Shown here: positions 16,018 to 25,047 of the stretch, one piece after another
Layout: each line of letters starts with the position of its first letter
How positions within the stretch are numbered: the first letter of the stretch is position 1
Source of the DNA: Kitasatospora sp. NBC_00374
Lineage (GTDB): Bacteria; Actinomycetota; Actinomycetes; Streptomycetales; Streptomycetaceae
Assembly: GCF_041434935.1 (NCBI RefSeq)
Contig: NZ_CP107964.1
Coordinates: 7,299,001 to 7,363,000 of the forward strand
Reading direction: 5' to 3'
DNA length: 64,000 bases
The notes under the pieces: model-generated
Database searches by the model: none
What the model was told of the DNA's origin: nothing
The model's input: only the letters and a program-made list of their open reading frames with translations
Position numbers and translations under genes: made by a program

Positions 16018-16324
16018 GCCTGGAGCAACGATCGTAGTGCCGCCGCGGGCACGGCCGGGCCCGCGCGTCACCGGTTCGTGGCCCGGCCGTCCGGTAGCCC
16101 GGGAGGAGACCCCGCGCCGCCGAGCACCCGCCCGCCCCGGGCGGCCACAGGCGCTCACACCTGGGCGGGCGCCGCTGTGCGGCGGCGTTAACCGCCGCCG
16201 CGGGGTCGGTGTGATCTCTCGGTAACGGCCGCTTTCTAACGTACTGAGGGTGGGAAACCCCCACCGCCGGCCGCCGTGCCCCACAGTGGGCGGGCGGCGA
16301 CGAGGACTACCGAGGGGAGCACCC
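16018..16324. promoter_or_regulatory. Upstream region of the nitrate reductase gene
   Basis: 307 bp between divergent starts. GTTAAC at 16187-16192 sits inside an imperfect dyad (GGCGGC and GCCGCC arms), and GGTAAC lies 34 bp further on. A GGTGGG/CCCACC hairpin lies around 16249-16265, in the likely 5' leader. GTNAC-type half-sites are what GlnR uses at nitrogen genes in streptomycetes, but the GAAAC partners are not clear, so this is only a candidate. No ORF is supported. Confidence 0.35.
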
Positions 16325-19300
16325 GTGACGGCGTCGGGCCCGAATGCCACCAGCGCGGTGCGGACCGCCTGTTCCTACTGCGGCGTCGGCTGCGGGATCG
16401 TGCTCGACATCGCCGTGGACGGCGCCGGGCGGCGGACGGTGGCCAGGGCGTCCGGCGACCGGAGCCACCCCGCGAACTCGGGCCGGCTCTGCACCAAGGG
16501 CGCGACCAGCGCCGACATGCTCGCGGGCGCCGGCCGGCTGAGCACGGCCCTGGTCCGGACCGAGCGGGGCGCCGACCCGGTCGCCACGGACGTGGACGCC
16601 GCGATCACCGCCGTCGCGGGCCGGCTGCGGGCGATCCTCGACGAGCACGGGCCGGACGCGCTGTCGTTCTACGTCTCGGGCCAGATGACCCTGGAGGCGC
16701 AGTACCTGGCGAACAAGCTGGCGAAGGGCTTCGTCCGGACGAACCAGATCGAGTCCAACTCCCGCCTGTGCATGGCCAGCGCGGGCACCGGCTACAAGCT
16801 GTCGCTGGGCGCGGACGGCCCGCCGGGGTCGTACCGGGACTTCGAGCACGCGGACGTCTTCCTCGTCACCGGCGCCAACATGGCCGACTGCCACCCGATC
16901 CTGTTCCTGCGGCTGATGGACCGGGTGAAGGCGGGCGCGAAGCTCATCGTCGTCGATCCGCGCCGCACCGCGACCGCGGACAAGGCCGACCTCTTCCTGC
17001 AGATCCGGCCCGGGACGGACCTGGCGCTGCTGAACGGCCTGCTGCACCTGCTGGTGGAGAACGGGCACACCGACCCGGCCTTCATCGAGGAGTTCACCGA
17101 GGGCTGGGAGGCGATGCCCGGCTTCCTCCGCGACTACCCGCCCGCCCGGGTCGCCGAGATCACCGGGATCCCCGAGGCGGACCTGCGGCAGGCGGCGCAG
17201 TGGATCGGCGAGGCCGGCGAGTGGATGAGCTGCTGGACGATGGGCCTCAACCAGTCGACCCACGGCACCTGGAACACCAACGCCCTGGTCAACCTGCATC
17301 TCGCCACCGGCGCCATCTGCCGGCCGGGCAGCGGCCCGTTCTCGCTCACCGGCCAGCCGAACGCCATGGGCGGCCGGGAGATGGGCTACATGGGGCCCGG
17401 CCTGCCCGGCCAGCGGTCGGTGCTGGTCGCGGAGGACCGGGCGTTCACCGAGACGCTCTGGGGGCTGCCCGCGGGCACCCTGCGCACCGAGGTCGGCCGG
17501 GGCACCGTGGAGATGTTCTCGCGGATGGCCGAGGGCGGGATCAAGGCCTGCTGGATCATCTGCACCAACCCGGTGGCCTCCGTGGGCAACCGCAAGACCG
17601 TCATCGCCGGCCTGGAGACGGCCGACCTGGTCATCACCCAGGACGTGTACGCCGACACCGAGACCAACGCGTACGCCGACGTGGTGCTGCCCGCCGCGAT
17701 GTGGTCCGAGGCCGAGGGCGTGATGATCAACTCGGAGCGCAACCTCACCCTGACCCCGCAGGCCGCCGACCCGCCCGGCCAGGCCCTCCCGGACTGGCAG
17801 CTGATCGCCCGGGTCGCCTGCGCGATGGGTTTCCAGGACTCCTTCGGCTACACCAGCGCCGAAGAGGTCTTCGAGGAGATCAAGCAGACCTGGAACCCCG
17901 CCACCGGCCACGACCTCAGAGGCGTCAGCTACGAACGGCTGCGCGACACCCCCGTCCAGTGGCCCAGCGCCGACGCCGACGGGCCCGACCGCAACCCGAT
18001 CCGCTACCTCAACGACGGCGTCAGCCAGCGGCTCCTGGAACGGCCCGACGGCACCCGCCCCCGGCTGGCGTTCCCCACGGCGAGCGGCCGCGCCGCCTTC
18101 TTCCCCCGCCCTCACCTGCCCGCCGCCGAACTGCCCGACGACGACTACCCGTTCGTCCTCAACACCGGCCGCCTCCAGCACCAGTGGCACACCCTCACCA
18201 AGACCGGCAAGGTCGCCAAGCTCAACAGGCTCAACCCCGGCCCCTTCGTGGAGATCCATCCCGACGACGCGCAGGCCCTGGGCATCGCCGAGGGCGACCA
18301 CCTGGAGGTCGCCTCGCGCCGCGGCCGTGCCGTGCTGCCGGCCGTCGTCACCGACCGCGTCCGCCCCGGCAACTGCTTCGCGCCCTTCCACTGGAACGAC
18401 CTGTTCGGCGAGTACCTCAGCATCAACGCCGTCACCAACGACGCCGTCGACCCGCTCTCGTTCCAGCCCGAGTTCAAGGTCTGCGCCGTCTCGCTCAGAG
18501 TGGTGGCGGCCCCGGAGGGGGAGAGCTGCGCCCTCGTGCCGGCGGCCACCGGCCACACCCCGCCGGCGCCCGGCGCGGCGGTCCCGGAGGAGCGCGCGCA
18601 GCAGATCACCCTGCTGAGTGACCTGTTCGGCCTGACCGACCTCACCCGGCCGGCCTTCGCCGCCGACGAACGGCAGTTCCTGGCGGGGTTCCTGGCCGGC
18701 CTCGGGAGCGTCCCGCCGCCGGTCGCCGCGGTCCCCGTGCTGCCCGCGCAGTCCCCGGTCGCCCCGGACCGCGCGCTGTGGGTCAACGGTGTGCTGGCCG
18801 GGATGTTCTCCCGTACCGCCGCGCCGCCGGCCCCGGCGGCGGGCGAATGGCCCGTCCCGCAGCAGGCCGGGCCGCAGGCGCGCGAGGTGGTCGTGCTGTG
18901 GGCCTCGCAGACCGGGAACGCGGAGGAGGCGGCCGGCGCGGCCGCCGTCCGCCTGGCCGGGGCAGGCTGGCGGCCGACCCTGCTCAGCATGGACGACCGC
19001 ACCCCCGACGCGCTGCCGCCCGGGGTCCCCGTCCTGTTCGTCACCAGCACCTTCGGCGACGGCGACGCGCCGGACAACGGCTCCGGTTTCTGGACGGCGC
19101 TGTCCGCGCTCTCCGACCGGGACCGGGCCGCGATCGGCGCGCTGCGGTACGCCGTCCTGGCCCTCGGCGACTCCAGCTACGAGGACTTCTGCGGCCACGG
19201 CCGCCGCCTCGACCAACGCCTCGGCGAGCTCGGGGCCACCCGGCTGGCACCCAGGGCCGACTGCGAGCCCGACTACGACGAGACCGCCGCCCGCTGGCTC

Positions 19301-20551
19301 GACCAGGTCCTGGCGGGCCTGGCCGAGCACACCGGGCAGCTGCCCGACACCGCGCGGGCCGACCCGGCGGCGACGGCGCCCGCAGCTCCCTCGCGCACCT
19401 CGCCCGCCGAGCGCGGGTCCGGGTACACCAGGACCTCCCCGTTCGCCACCCTGCTGATCGGCAACCGCCTGCTCAGCCTGCCCGGCTCCGCCAAGGAGGT
19501 CCGGCAGTACGCCTTCGACACCCGGGGCGGCGACCACGGCGACCTCGTCTACGAGGCCGGCGACGCCCTCGGCGTCTGGCCGGCCAACTGCCCGGACCTG
19601 GTGGCGGAGTGGCTGGCCGTCACCGGACTCGACCCCTCCGAGCGCGTCGAACTGGCCGACGCGGGCCCCGTCCCGCTCGCCGAGGCCCTCCGCACCCGCC
19701 TGGAGATCGCCAGACTCACCCCCGACCTGCTGCGCTTCGTCGCCGAGCGCACCGGCGACCGCGACCTCAGGCGGCTGCTGCGCCCGGACAACAAGGGCGA
19801 ACTGGCCAAGTGGAGTTGGGGCCGGCAGGCGGTCGACATCGTCGGCTCCCACCCGGTGCGGGCCGGTGCGCAGGAGTGGGCCGGGGTCCTCAAGCGCCTG
19901 CAGCCGCGGCTGTACTCGATATCCTCCAGCCCGCTGGCCCACCCCGGCGAAGTCCGGCTGACCGTGTCGGTCGTCCGCTACGGCAACGACCTCGGCCGGG
20001 CCCGCAAGGGTGTCTGCTCCACCTACCTGGCCGACGCCGCCGACGACGGTCCGGTCCCGGTGTTCGTCCAGCGCTCGCCGCACTTCCGCCCGCCCGCCGA
20101 CCCCGCGACACCCATGATCATGGTGGGGCCCGGTACCGGGGTGGCGCCCTTCGTCGGCTTCCTGGAGGAGCGGCAGGCCCGCGGCCATACCGCCCCCAAC
20201 TGGCTGTTCTTCGGTGAACAGCGGGCCGCCACCGACTTCTACTACCGCGAGGAGCTCGCCGCCTTCCGGGCCTCCGGTCACCTGGACCGCCTCGACCTGG
20301 CGTTCTCCCGCGACCAGCGGTCCAAGATCTACGTGCAGGACCGGATGCGCGAGCACGGCCCCCGCCTGTGGACCTGGCTCCGGAACGGCGCCCACTTCTA
20401 CGTCTGCGGGGACGCCGGCCGGATGGCCAGGGACGTCGACCTGGCCCTGCGCGAGATCGTGTCCGTGCACGGCGGCCTGGACGAGGAGGAGGCGGCCGCG
20501 TACGTCAAGCAGCTGGCCGCCGACAAGCGCTACGTCCGCGACGTGTACTGA
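16325..20551 (+). CDS. Assimilatory nitrate reductase fused to sulfite-reductase-type flavoprotein
   Basis: A 1408-aa fusion. Residues 1-700 form a molybdopterin bis-MGD oxidoreductase of the assimilatory nitrate reductase type. An N-terminal 4Fe-4S cluster is bound by Cys16, Cys19, Cys23 and Cys56. The C-terminal MGD domain contains NTGRLQHQWHTLTKTGK. After a linker, residues 855-1000 form a flavodoxin-like FMN domain (LWASQTGNAEEAA). Then come a FAD domain (RLYSISSSPLAH) and a NADPH domain (MVGPGTGVAPFVGFLEE near 1264). The chain should carry electrons from NADPH through FAD and FMN to the Mo centre, making separate electron donors unnecessary. The GTG at 16325 follows GAGGGGAGC. This fusion is known in actinomycetes. 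Nitrite reductase genes are not in the window. Confidence 0.92.
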   Translation: MTASGPNATSAVRTACSYCGVGCGIVLDIAVDGAGRRTVARASGDRSHPANSGRLCTKGATSADMLAGAGRLSTALVRTERGADPVATDVDAAITAVAGRLRAILDEHGPDALSFYVSGQMTLEAQYLANKLAKGFVRTNQIESNSRLCMASAGTGYKLSLGADGPPGSYRDFEHADVFLVTGANMADCHPILFLRLMDRVKAGAKLIVVDPRRTATADKADLFLQIRPGTDLALLNGLLHLLVENGHTDPAFIEEFTEGWEAMPGFLRDYPPARVAEITGIPEADLRQAAQWIGEAGEWMSCWTMGLNQSTHGTWNTNALVNLHLATGAICRPGSGPFSLTGQPNAMGGREMGYMGPGLPGQRSVLVAEDRAFTETLWGLPAGTLRTEVGRGTVEMFSRMAEGGIKACWIICTNPVASVGNRKTVIAGLETADLVITQDVYADTETNAYADVVLPAAMWSEAEGVMINSERNLTLTPQAADPPGQALPDWQLIARVACAMGFQDSFGYTSAEEVFEEIKQTWNPATGHDLRGVSYERLRDTPVQWPSADADGPDRNPIRYLNDGVSQRLLERPDGTRPRLAFPTASGRAAFFPRPHLPAAELPDDDYPFVLNTGRLQHQWHTLTKTGKVAKLNRLNPGPFVEIHPDDAQALGIAEGDHLEVASRRGRAVLPAVVTDRVRPGNCFAPFHWNDLFGEYLSINAVTNDAVDPLSFQPEFKVCAVSLRVVAAPEGESCALVPAATGHTPPAPGAAVPEERAQQITLLSDLFGLTDLTRPAFAADERQFLAGFLAGLGSVPPPVAAVPVLPAQSPVAPDRALWVNGVLAGMFSRTAAPPAPAAGEWPVPQQAGPQAREVVVLWASQTGNAEEAAGAAAVRLAGAGWRPTLLSMDDRTPDALPPGVPVLFVTSTFGDGDAPDNGSGFWTALSALSDRDRAAIGALRYAVLALGDSSYEDFCGHGRRLDQRLGELGATRLAPRADCEPDYDETAARWLDQVLAGLAEHTGQLPDTARADPAATAPAAPSRTSPAERGSGYTRTSPFATLLIGNRLLSLPGSAKEVRQYAFDTRGGDHGDLVYEAGDALGVWPANCPDLVAEWLAVTGLDPSERVELADAGPVPLAEALRTRLEIARLTPDLLRFVAERTGDRDLRRLLRPDNKGELAKWSWGRQAVDIVGSHPVRAGAQEWAGVLKRLQPRLYSISSSPLAHPGEVRLTVSVVRYGNDLGRARKGVCSTYLADAADDGPVPVFVQRSPHFRPPADPATPMIMVGPGTGVAPFVGFLEERQARGHTAPNWLFFGEQRAATDFYYREELAAFRASGHLDRLDLAFSRDQRSKIYVQDRMREHGPRLWTWLRNGAHFYVCGDAGRMARDVDLALREIVSVHGGLDEEEAAAYVKQLAADKRYVRDVY

Positions 20552-20576
20552 TCCGGGCCGGACGGTGCGCCGCCGG

Positions 20577-20595
20577 GGCATCCGCGGTGCCTTTT
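20577..20595 (+). terminator. Hairpin with T-tract after the nitrate reductase
   Basis: GGCATC and GGTGCC form a six-pair stem (one G-T) with a three-base loop, followed by TTTT, about 26 bases past the stop codon. This is a plausible intrinsic terminator and one of the few here with a T-run. Confidence 0.5.
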
Positions 20596-20727
20596 CGGCC
20601 CGGCGGAACGGCCGCGGGGGCAGTGTTTCCGGCAAAACCCGGATGACCCCCCGAGTGGCTTGAACCGCCCGGGCCGGCGGTGTTTCGATACGGGTCCGAG
20701 CAGCGCGTCGGACACCGAGGGGGATCA

Positions 20728-21255
20728 GTGCGTCAGTTGAGCTCGCTGGGCCGGCTGCCGACCCTCCGCGAGGGCCGGGTGTCGCTGCGCCGGCCGACCG
20801 GTGCGGACGCCGAGACGCTGCTCGCAGGCTCCCACGACCCGCTGGTCCGGGAGTTCGCGCAGCGCGCCGACCCGCACCCCGACCAGTGGAACTGCGGCCG
20901 GGCCGCGCACTTCGCCGTCCTGGACGGGGACGGACCCGCCGTCGGCTGGGCGGAGCTCGTGAACCTGCGCCCCGAGGAGGCGGCCGCCGACGTGGCCGTC
21001 TGGTTGCTGCCCGCCTCGCGCAACCTCCGGGTGGCGATCTCGGCCCTCCGGCTGATCTGTCGATTCGGGTTCGAACAGCTGGAGCTGGAGCGCATCGACG
21101 CCCACGCTGCGGCGCACAACATGGGTGTCCAACTGGCCGGAGCCTGGATCGGATTCCGCCGCACCGACTCCGCTCCGCAGCGGCCTGGCGGTTCCCACAC
21201 CCACCGGCTGAACGACGCCGCCCACGCGACCCTGGTGCCCGGAGACCTCTGCTGA
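20728..21255 (+). CDS. GNAT family N-acetyltransferase
   Basis: A 175-aa protein with the RimJ/RimL-type GNAT layout: an N-terminal strand (VSLRRPTGADAETLL), a central VGWAELVNLRP strand pair, then AVWLLPASRNLRVAISAL, which aligns with the region that binds acetyl-CoA, and FEQLELERIDAHAAAHN. The usual R/QxxGxG/A loop is replaced by SRNLRVA, so the cofactor site is divergent. GTG 20728 follows GAGGGGG. A longer frame from 20680 exists but lacks a better start signal. The acceptor is not predictable. Confidence 0.75.
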   Translation: MRQLSSLGRLPTLREGRVSLRRPTGADAETLLAGSHDPLVREFAQRADPHPDQWNCGRAAHFAVLDGDGPAVGWAELVNLRPEEAAADVAVWLLPASRNLRVAISALRLICRFGFEQLELERIDAHAAAHNMGVQLAGAWIGFRRTDSAPQRPGGSHTHRLNDAAHATLVPGDLC

Positions 21256-21269
21256 CCGGAGACCTCTGC
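21239..21269. repeat. 14-bp direct repeat flanking a stop codon
   Basis: CCGGAGACCTCTGC occurs at 21239-21252 and again at 21256-21269, separated by the TGA stop of the acetyltransferase gene. This looks like a small local duplication; no function is evident. Confidence 0.7.
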
Positions 21270-21292
21270 CCGACCGGGCCGGGCCGCACCGG

Positions 21293-24082
21293 TCACCCGG
21301 CGTCGGCCTGCTCGCGGGCCTCGTCCGGGCGCTCCAGGCAGGCCGCCAGATCGGCCCGGCGGCGGATCCCCAACTTACGGAAGCTGTTGGTCAGATGGGT
21401 CTCCACGGTGCGTCGGGCGAGGTGCAGCAGCTCGGCGATCTCGGCGTTCGAGCTGCCCGCGGCGGCGAGCCGGCAGACCCGCTGCTCGCCCGCGGTGAGC
21501 GACTGGACGCCGGTGTGCCGGCGGGCGGTCGGGCGGGCGCCCGACTCCACGAGCAGCCGCGCCGCGATGCCCCGCTGCCGCACGGCCCCGGTCCGCTCGG
21601 CCCGGCCGACGGCCTCGCGCAGGGTCTGCCGGGCGGCGGCGCGCCGACCGCCGGCGCGGAGCATCCCGCCGAGGGTGACCAGGGCCGGGATCAGCTCGGT
21701 GTCGAGCTCCGCGTCCCGCAGCAGCCGGACCGACTCCTCGACGGTGGCCAGCCCGTGCCGCCCGCCGGTACTCGCCCCGAGGACGCGCAGGGCGCGGCCG
21801 ACGGTGCGCGGGGTGCCCCAGATCCGGGCCAGCCGCAGCTCCTCGGCGGCCAGTTCGGCGGCCGGCCCGACCCGGCCGAGCAGCAGGTGACAGTCGGCCG
21901 CGGCCGAGCGCCACGGTGTCACGATCGGGCTCACCACCTGCCGGTCGCCCTGGCGGCGCCCGCACTCCAGCAGGTCGGCCAGGGCCTCGTCGGCGGCGCC
22001 CGAGGCGAGCCGCAGCAGACCCCGGGCATAGAGGAACTCGCTCCACTCCCAGGAGTCCCCGCCGCCCGCCGGGCTCTCGGCCGTGGCGTCGTGGGCGAGC
22101 CGGTGCGCCTCGGCGAGGCGGTCGGTCTCCAGCAGGCCGAGCAGCGCTTGCGAGGTCAGGTGGGAGTTGCCGAGGGCGAGAACGCCGCCTGGGCCGCCCA
22201 GCTCGGTGAGGAGCAGCTCGTACTGCCCGCGCATCACCCGGCTCTCCGCGCGGACACTCAGCAGACACTGGTACGCCGGGTGGAGCGGGCTGCCGCGGTG
22301 CACGGCCATACCCTCGGCCACGAGCCGGTCGGCCTCCGGGAGCCGGTCCGCCCACTGGGCGAGGGTGGCGGCGGAGGCCAGGACGTAGCCGCGCGAGAAG
22401 GTGTCGATCGGGGCGGCGGTCAACTCCTGGACTCTTTCGGCCACTTCGTCGGCCGACAGCCGGCCGCTGGTCGAGTCGAACTCGGTCAGCAGGCCGAGGG
22501 CGGCCGGTGCGAGGCCGCCCGGGGTGCGGGTCTCGATCCGGCGCAGTCCCTCGACCACCTGCCGCCAGCTGGCGCCGTCGTGCGAGGCGAGCAGCGCGGC
22601 CGCGGCGTGGACGGCGCGGGCCAGGTCGGGGGAGGCGGCGAAACGCTCGGCCAGGTCCTCCATCACGGCCAGGGCGTCGGCGGTCTCGCCCCGCGCGGTC
22701 AGCACCGTGCCCAGCGCGTTCGCGGCCTCGAAGACGGCCTCGTCGCGCTGGTGCAGGCGCACCGCCTCGGACAGGTGGCGGATCCCGAGGATCACGTCCT
22801 GCGGCCCCGACCGGACCTCCAGACAGCCGAGTTCGAACAGGACCTGGCCGCGGCGGGACCGGCCGAGCGGCTCCTGCAGGGCGCGGCGCAGCAGCCGGAC
22901 GGCGTTGTGCCGCTCACCGGCCCGCCGGGCCCGTCCGGCCGCTCCGAGCAGCACGTCGGCCGCCCACTCCGGCCCGGCCGCGGGGGCTTCCAGCAGGTGC
23001 TCGGCGACCGACTCGTCGGTCTCCCCACGGTCGTGGCGCCACGCCGCGACGGCCTGGTGCACCGCGCCCCGCCGCGCCGCGCCCCAGCCCGCCAGAGCCG
23101 CCCGCGGCAGCCAGGGATGGGTGAACGCGTACGACTGCGGCGCGGGCCCGTCCACCAGCATGCCCTGGGCCCGCAGCCAGGCCGCCGCCCGGCCCGCGCC
23201 GTCCCCGAGCAGGTCGACGGGTTCGGCCCGGGCGCCCCGGTGGAGGGCCAGTTGGGCCAGCGTGCGCACGCCCTCGGCGACCGGCTCGCCGACGGCGTGC
23301 AGCCACAGGTCGACGGCCTGCTGGAAGGAGTCGCCCGGGAGGTCGCCCAACGCGACCTCCCCGCGCCGGAGATCGCCGAGGACGCCGTGCAGCAGCAGGG
23401 GGTTGCCGCCGCTGGCCCGGGCGCACTCCGCCACCAGCGGGGCCGGTGCACGGTCCCCGAGCCGGGCCCGGACCAGCTCGGCCACCCCGGCGAGGGCGAG
23501 TGGGTCGATCCGGTGGGAGTGGACCAGCGCCGGGGGCAGCGTCCGGCCGAAGCCGGGCGGCCGGCCGGCCAGGCCGGGATGGTGGAGCTCCGTCGCCACC
23601 AGCAGGACCGGCAGCCGGTCGATCCGCCGGCCCAGCTGCAGCAGCCAGTCGGCCGACGGCCCGTCGGCGAACTGCACGTCGTCCACGGCCAGCAGCAGCG
23701 GCTGCCGGGCCGCGTGCAGCCGCAGCAGTTCCCACAGCTCGGTGCCGGCCCAGCCGGGGCGCCCGGCGCCGGCCGGCGCGGGATCCGGCCCGGCGCCGAA
23801 CAGCTGGCGGGCGGCTGCGAGGTCGCGCCGCGACTCGTCCGCCGAGCAGCGGGCGCGCAGCACCGTCATGCCGGCGCGCGCCGCCTGGTCGGCCACGGCG
23901 TCGAGCAGGGCGCTGCGCCCGATCCCGGTGGGGCCGCCGAGCACCAGCAGGCTGCCCGCGCCGCGTCGGGCGCGGGCCGCGAGGCCGGCCGCCGCGGCGA
24001 GCAGGTCCGGTCGCCCGGCGGCGGGGATCCGGCCCGGCCGAACGCGGGCGGACCCCTGTGACGTGCTGATGTCGCCGATCAT
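21293..24082 (-). CDS. LAL-type LuxR transcriptional regulator
   Basis: A 929-aa regulator. The N-terminal AAA/STAND ATPase domain has a Walker A-like GGPTGIGRS at residues 49-57 (Arg where Lys is usual) and a Walker B LLLAVDDVQ near residue 130. A long helical, TPR-like middle follows. The C-terminal LuxR helix-turn-helix (LTAGEQRVCRLAAAG, then AEIAELLHLARRTVETH) lies near residues 860-915. LAL proteins often control specialised metabolism or sugar use in response to ATP and inducers. ATG 24082 follows GGGAGGAA. It is divergent from the NarL-like gene at 24302, and they share a 219-bp region containing a palindrome and a strong hairpin. The target genes are unknown. Confidence 0.88.
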   Translation of the reverse strand: MIGDISTSQGSARVRPGRIPAAGRPDLLAAAAGLAARARRGAGSLLVLGGPTGIGRSALLDAVADQAARAGMTVLRARCSADESRRDLAAARQLFGAGPDPAPAGAGRPGWAGTELWELLRLHAARQPLLLAVDDVQFADGPSADWLLQLGRRIDRLPVLLVATELHHPGLAGRPPGFGRTLPPALVHSHRIDPLALAGVAELVRARLGDRAPAPLVAECARASGGNPLLLHGVLGDLRRGEVALGDLPGDSFQQAVDLWLHAVGEPVAEGVRTLAQLALHRGARAEPVDLLGDGAGRAAAWLRAQGMLVDGPAPQSYAFTHPWLPRAALAGWGAARRGAVHQAVAAWRHDRGETDESVAEHLLEAPAAGPEWAADVLLGAAGRARRAGERHNAVRLLRRALQEPLGRSRRGQVLFELGCLEVRSGPQDVILGIRHLSEAVRLHQRDEAVFEAANALGTVLTARGETADALAVMEDLAERFAASPDLARAVHAAAALLASHDGASWRQVVEGLRRIETRTPGGLAPAALGLLTEFDSTSGRLSADEVAERVQELTAAPIDTFSRGYVLASAATLAQWADRLPEADRLVAEGMAVHRGSPLHPAYQCLLSVRAESRVMRGQYELLLTELGGPGGVLALGNSHLTSQALLGLLETDRLAEAHRLAHDATAESPAGGGDSWEWSEFLYARGLLRLASGAADEALADLLECGRRQGDRQVVSPIVTPWRSAAADCHLLLGRVGPAAELAAEELRLARIWGTPRTVGRALRVLGASTGGRHGLATVEESVRLLRDAELDTELIPALVTLGGMLRAGGRRAAARQTLREAVGRAERTGAVRQRGIAARLLVESGARPTARRHTGVQSLTAGEQRVCRLAAAGSSNAEIAELLHLARRTVETHLTNSFRKLGIRRRADLAACLERPDEAREQADAG

Positions 24083-24185
24083 TCCGTTCCTCCCGACTGT
24101 TCCTGAACTGGTCCACGAAGTTCGCGGCGATTTCGTCTCCCGTTCGGTCGAACACGTTCTGTGACCTTGCTCTCAGGCCCCGATC

Positions 24186-24201
24186 TCGTGGTGGACCACG
24201 A
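24186..24201. promoter_or_regulatory. 16-bp palindrome between divergent regulator genes
   Basis: TCGTGGT, two bases, ACCACGA: perfect 7-bp arms. It lies about 104 bp upstream of the LAL start and 100 bp upstream of the NarL-like start, a natural operator position for one or both encoded regulators. Confidence 0.45.
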
Positions 24202-24237
24202 TGGCCGGGACGCGTCTGCCGCCGTGAACATGGCAGC

Positions 24238-24271
24238 GGGCGGGACGAGGGTGTGGGTCCTCGTCCCGCCC
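24238..24271 (+). promoter_or_regulatory. 13-bp perfect stem-loop in leader of the NarL-like gene
   Basis: GGGCGGGACGAGG and CCTCGTCCCGCCC pair perfectly around an 8-nt loop, ending 30 bases before the GTG at 24302. In the RNA this stem would be very stable. It could act as an attenuator or processing site, or terminate stray transcription. A longer reading frame from 24161 would translate through it, which is one reason I prefer the 24302 start. Confidence 0.6.
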
Positions 24272-24301
24272 CGCACGACAGTGACGACCAGGGGGACCTC
24301 C

Positions 24302-25012
24302 GTGACCATCCGACAGCTCGCCGACACCGTCGGACCGCACACCGGGGTCCCCGTGACGGTCCACGCGGTCGACCCGATCTCGCGGGCCGGAGCGGCGAGC
24401 CAGCTCCGTCGGTGCCCCGGGCTGTTCGTCACCGAGGACCCGGACCCGGAGGCCGCCACCGACGGCACCGCCCGGCCCGCCGTGGGCGCCGCGCTGCCCG
24501 CGGTCGCCGCCGTCGTGGTGCTGGTGGCCGAGACGGTCGACGCGACGGTGAGCACCGCGCTGCGCCGCCTGGGACGCGAGGACGGCCGATCGGTGGTGCT
24601 GGTGGTCGACCGGATCCGCGAGGCCGAGCTGCTGGAGGCGGTCGAGGGCGGGGTGGCGGCCATCCTGTGGCGCCGGGAGGCGACCGCCGAACGGCTCGGG
24701 CAGGCCGTGCTGGCGGCCGCGCGCGGCCACGGCGACCTGCCGGCCGACCTGCTCGGCCGGCTGATCAAGCAGCTGGGGCGGTCGCGACGCGGCTCCCGCG
24801 GGGTGCCCGGGTTCACCCCGTCGGGCATCTCGGACCGCGAGAGCGACATCCTGCGGCTGGTCGCCGACGGATGGGACACCGGGGAGATCGCGGGGGAGCT
24901 CTCGTACTCGGAGCGGACCGTGAAGAACGTCCTGCACGGCCTGACCACCCGCCTCAACCTGCGCAACCGGGCCCACGCCGTGGCCCACGCGCTGCGCGAG
25001 GGCTACATCTAG
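24302..25012 (+). CDS. NarL/LuxR-type regulator with degenerate receiver
   Basis: A 236-aa protein. The N-terminal 130 residues have the spacing of a response-regulator receiver (VTVHAVDPISRAGAASQL at the start, VVLVVDRIREAEL in the middle). However, the phosphoacceptor Asp cluster is not evident, so it is probably not phosphorylated in the usual way. The C-terminal LuxR helix-turn-helix (ISDRESDILRLVADG, then SYSERTVKNVLHGL) is intact. GTG 24302 follows AGGGGGA. An upstream GTG at 24161 is open in frame but would include a strong hairpin. It is divergent from the LAL regulator, suggesting joint control. Confidence 0.8.
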   Translation: MTIRQLADTVGPHTGVPVTVHAVDPISRAGAASQLRRCPGLFVTEDPDPEAATDGTARPAVGAALPAVAAVVVLVAETVDATVSTALRRLGREDGRSVVLVVDRIREAELLEAVEGGVAAILWRREATAERLGQAVLAAARGHGDLPADLLGRLIKQLGRSRRGSRGVPGFTPSGISDRESDILRLVADGWDTGEIAGELSYSERTVKNVLHGLTTRLNLRNRAHAVAHALREGYI

Positions 25013-25047
25013 GTCCGATGCGCCGCCGCCCGGGCCGGCGCGGGCCC

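Noticed and set aside
16307..21289. A 1660-codon minus-strand open frame opposite the nitrate reductase fusion.
   Set aside because: Low-complexity shadow created by high-GC codons; the plus frame has clear domains over the same bases.
24161..24301. Longer N-terminus of the NarL-like regulator from GTG 24161.
   Set aside because: It would run through a perfect 13-bp hairpin, and GTG 24302 has a good AGGGGGA and begins at the domain.
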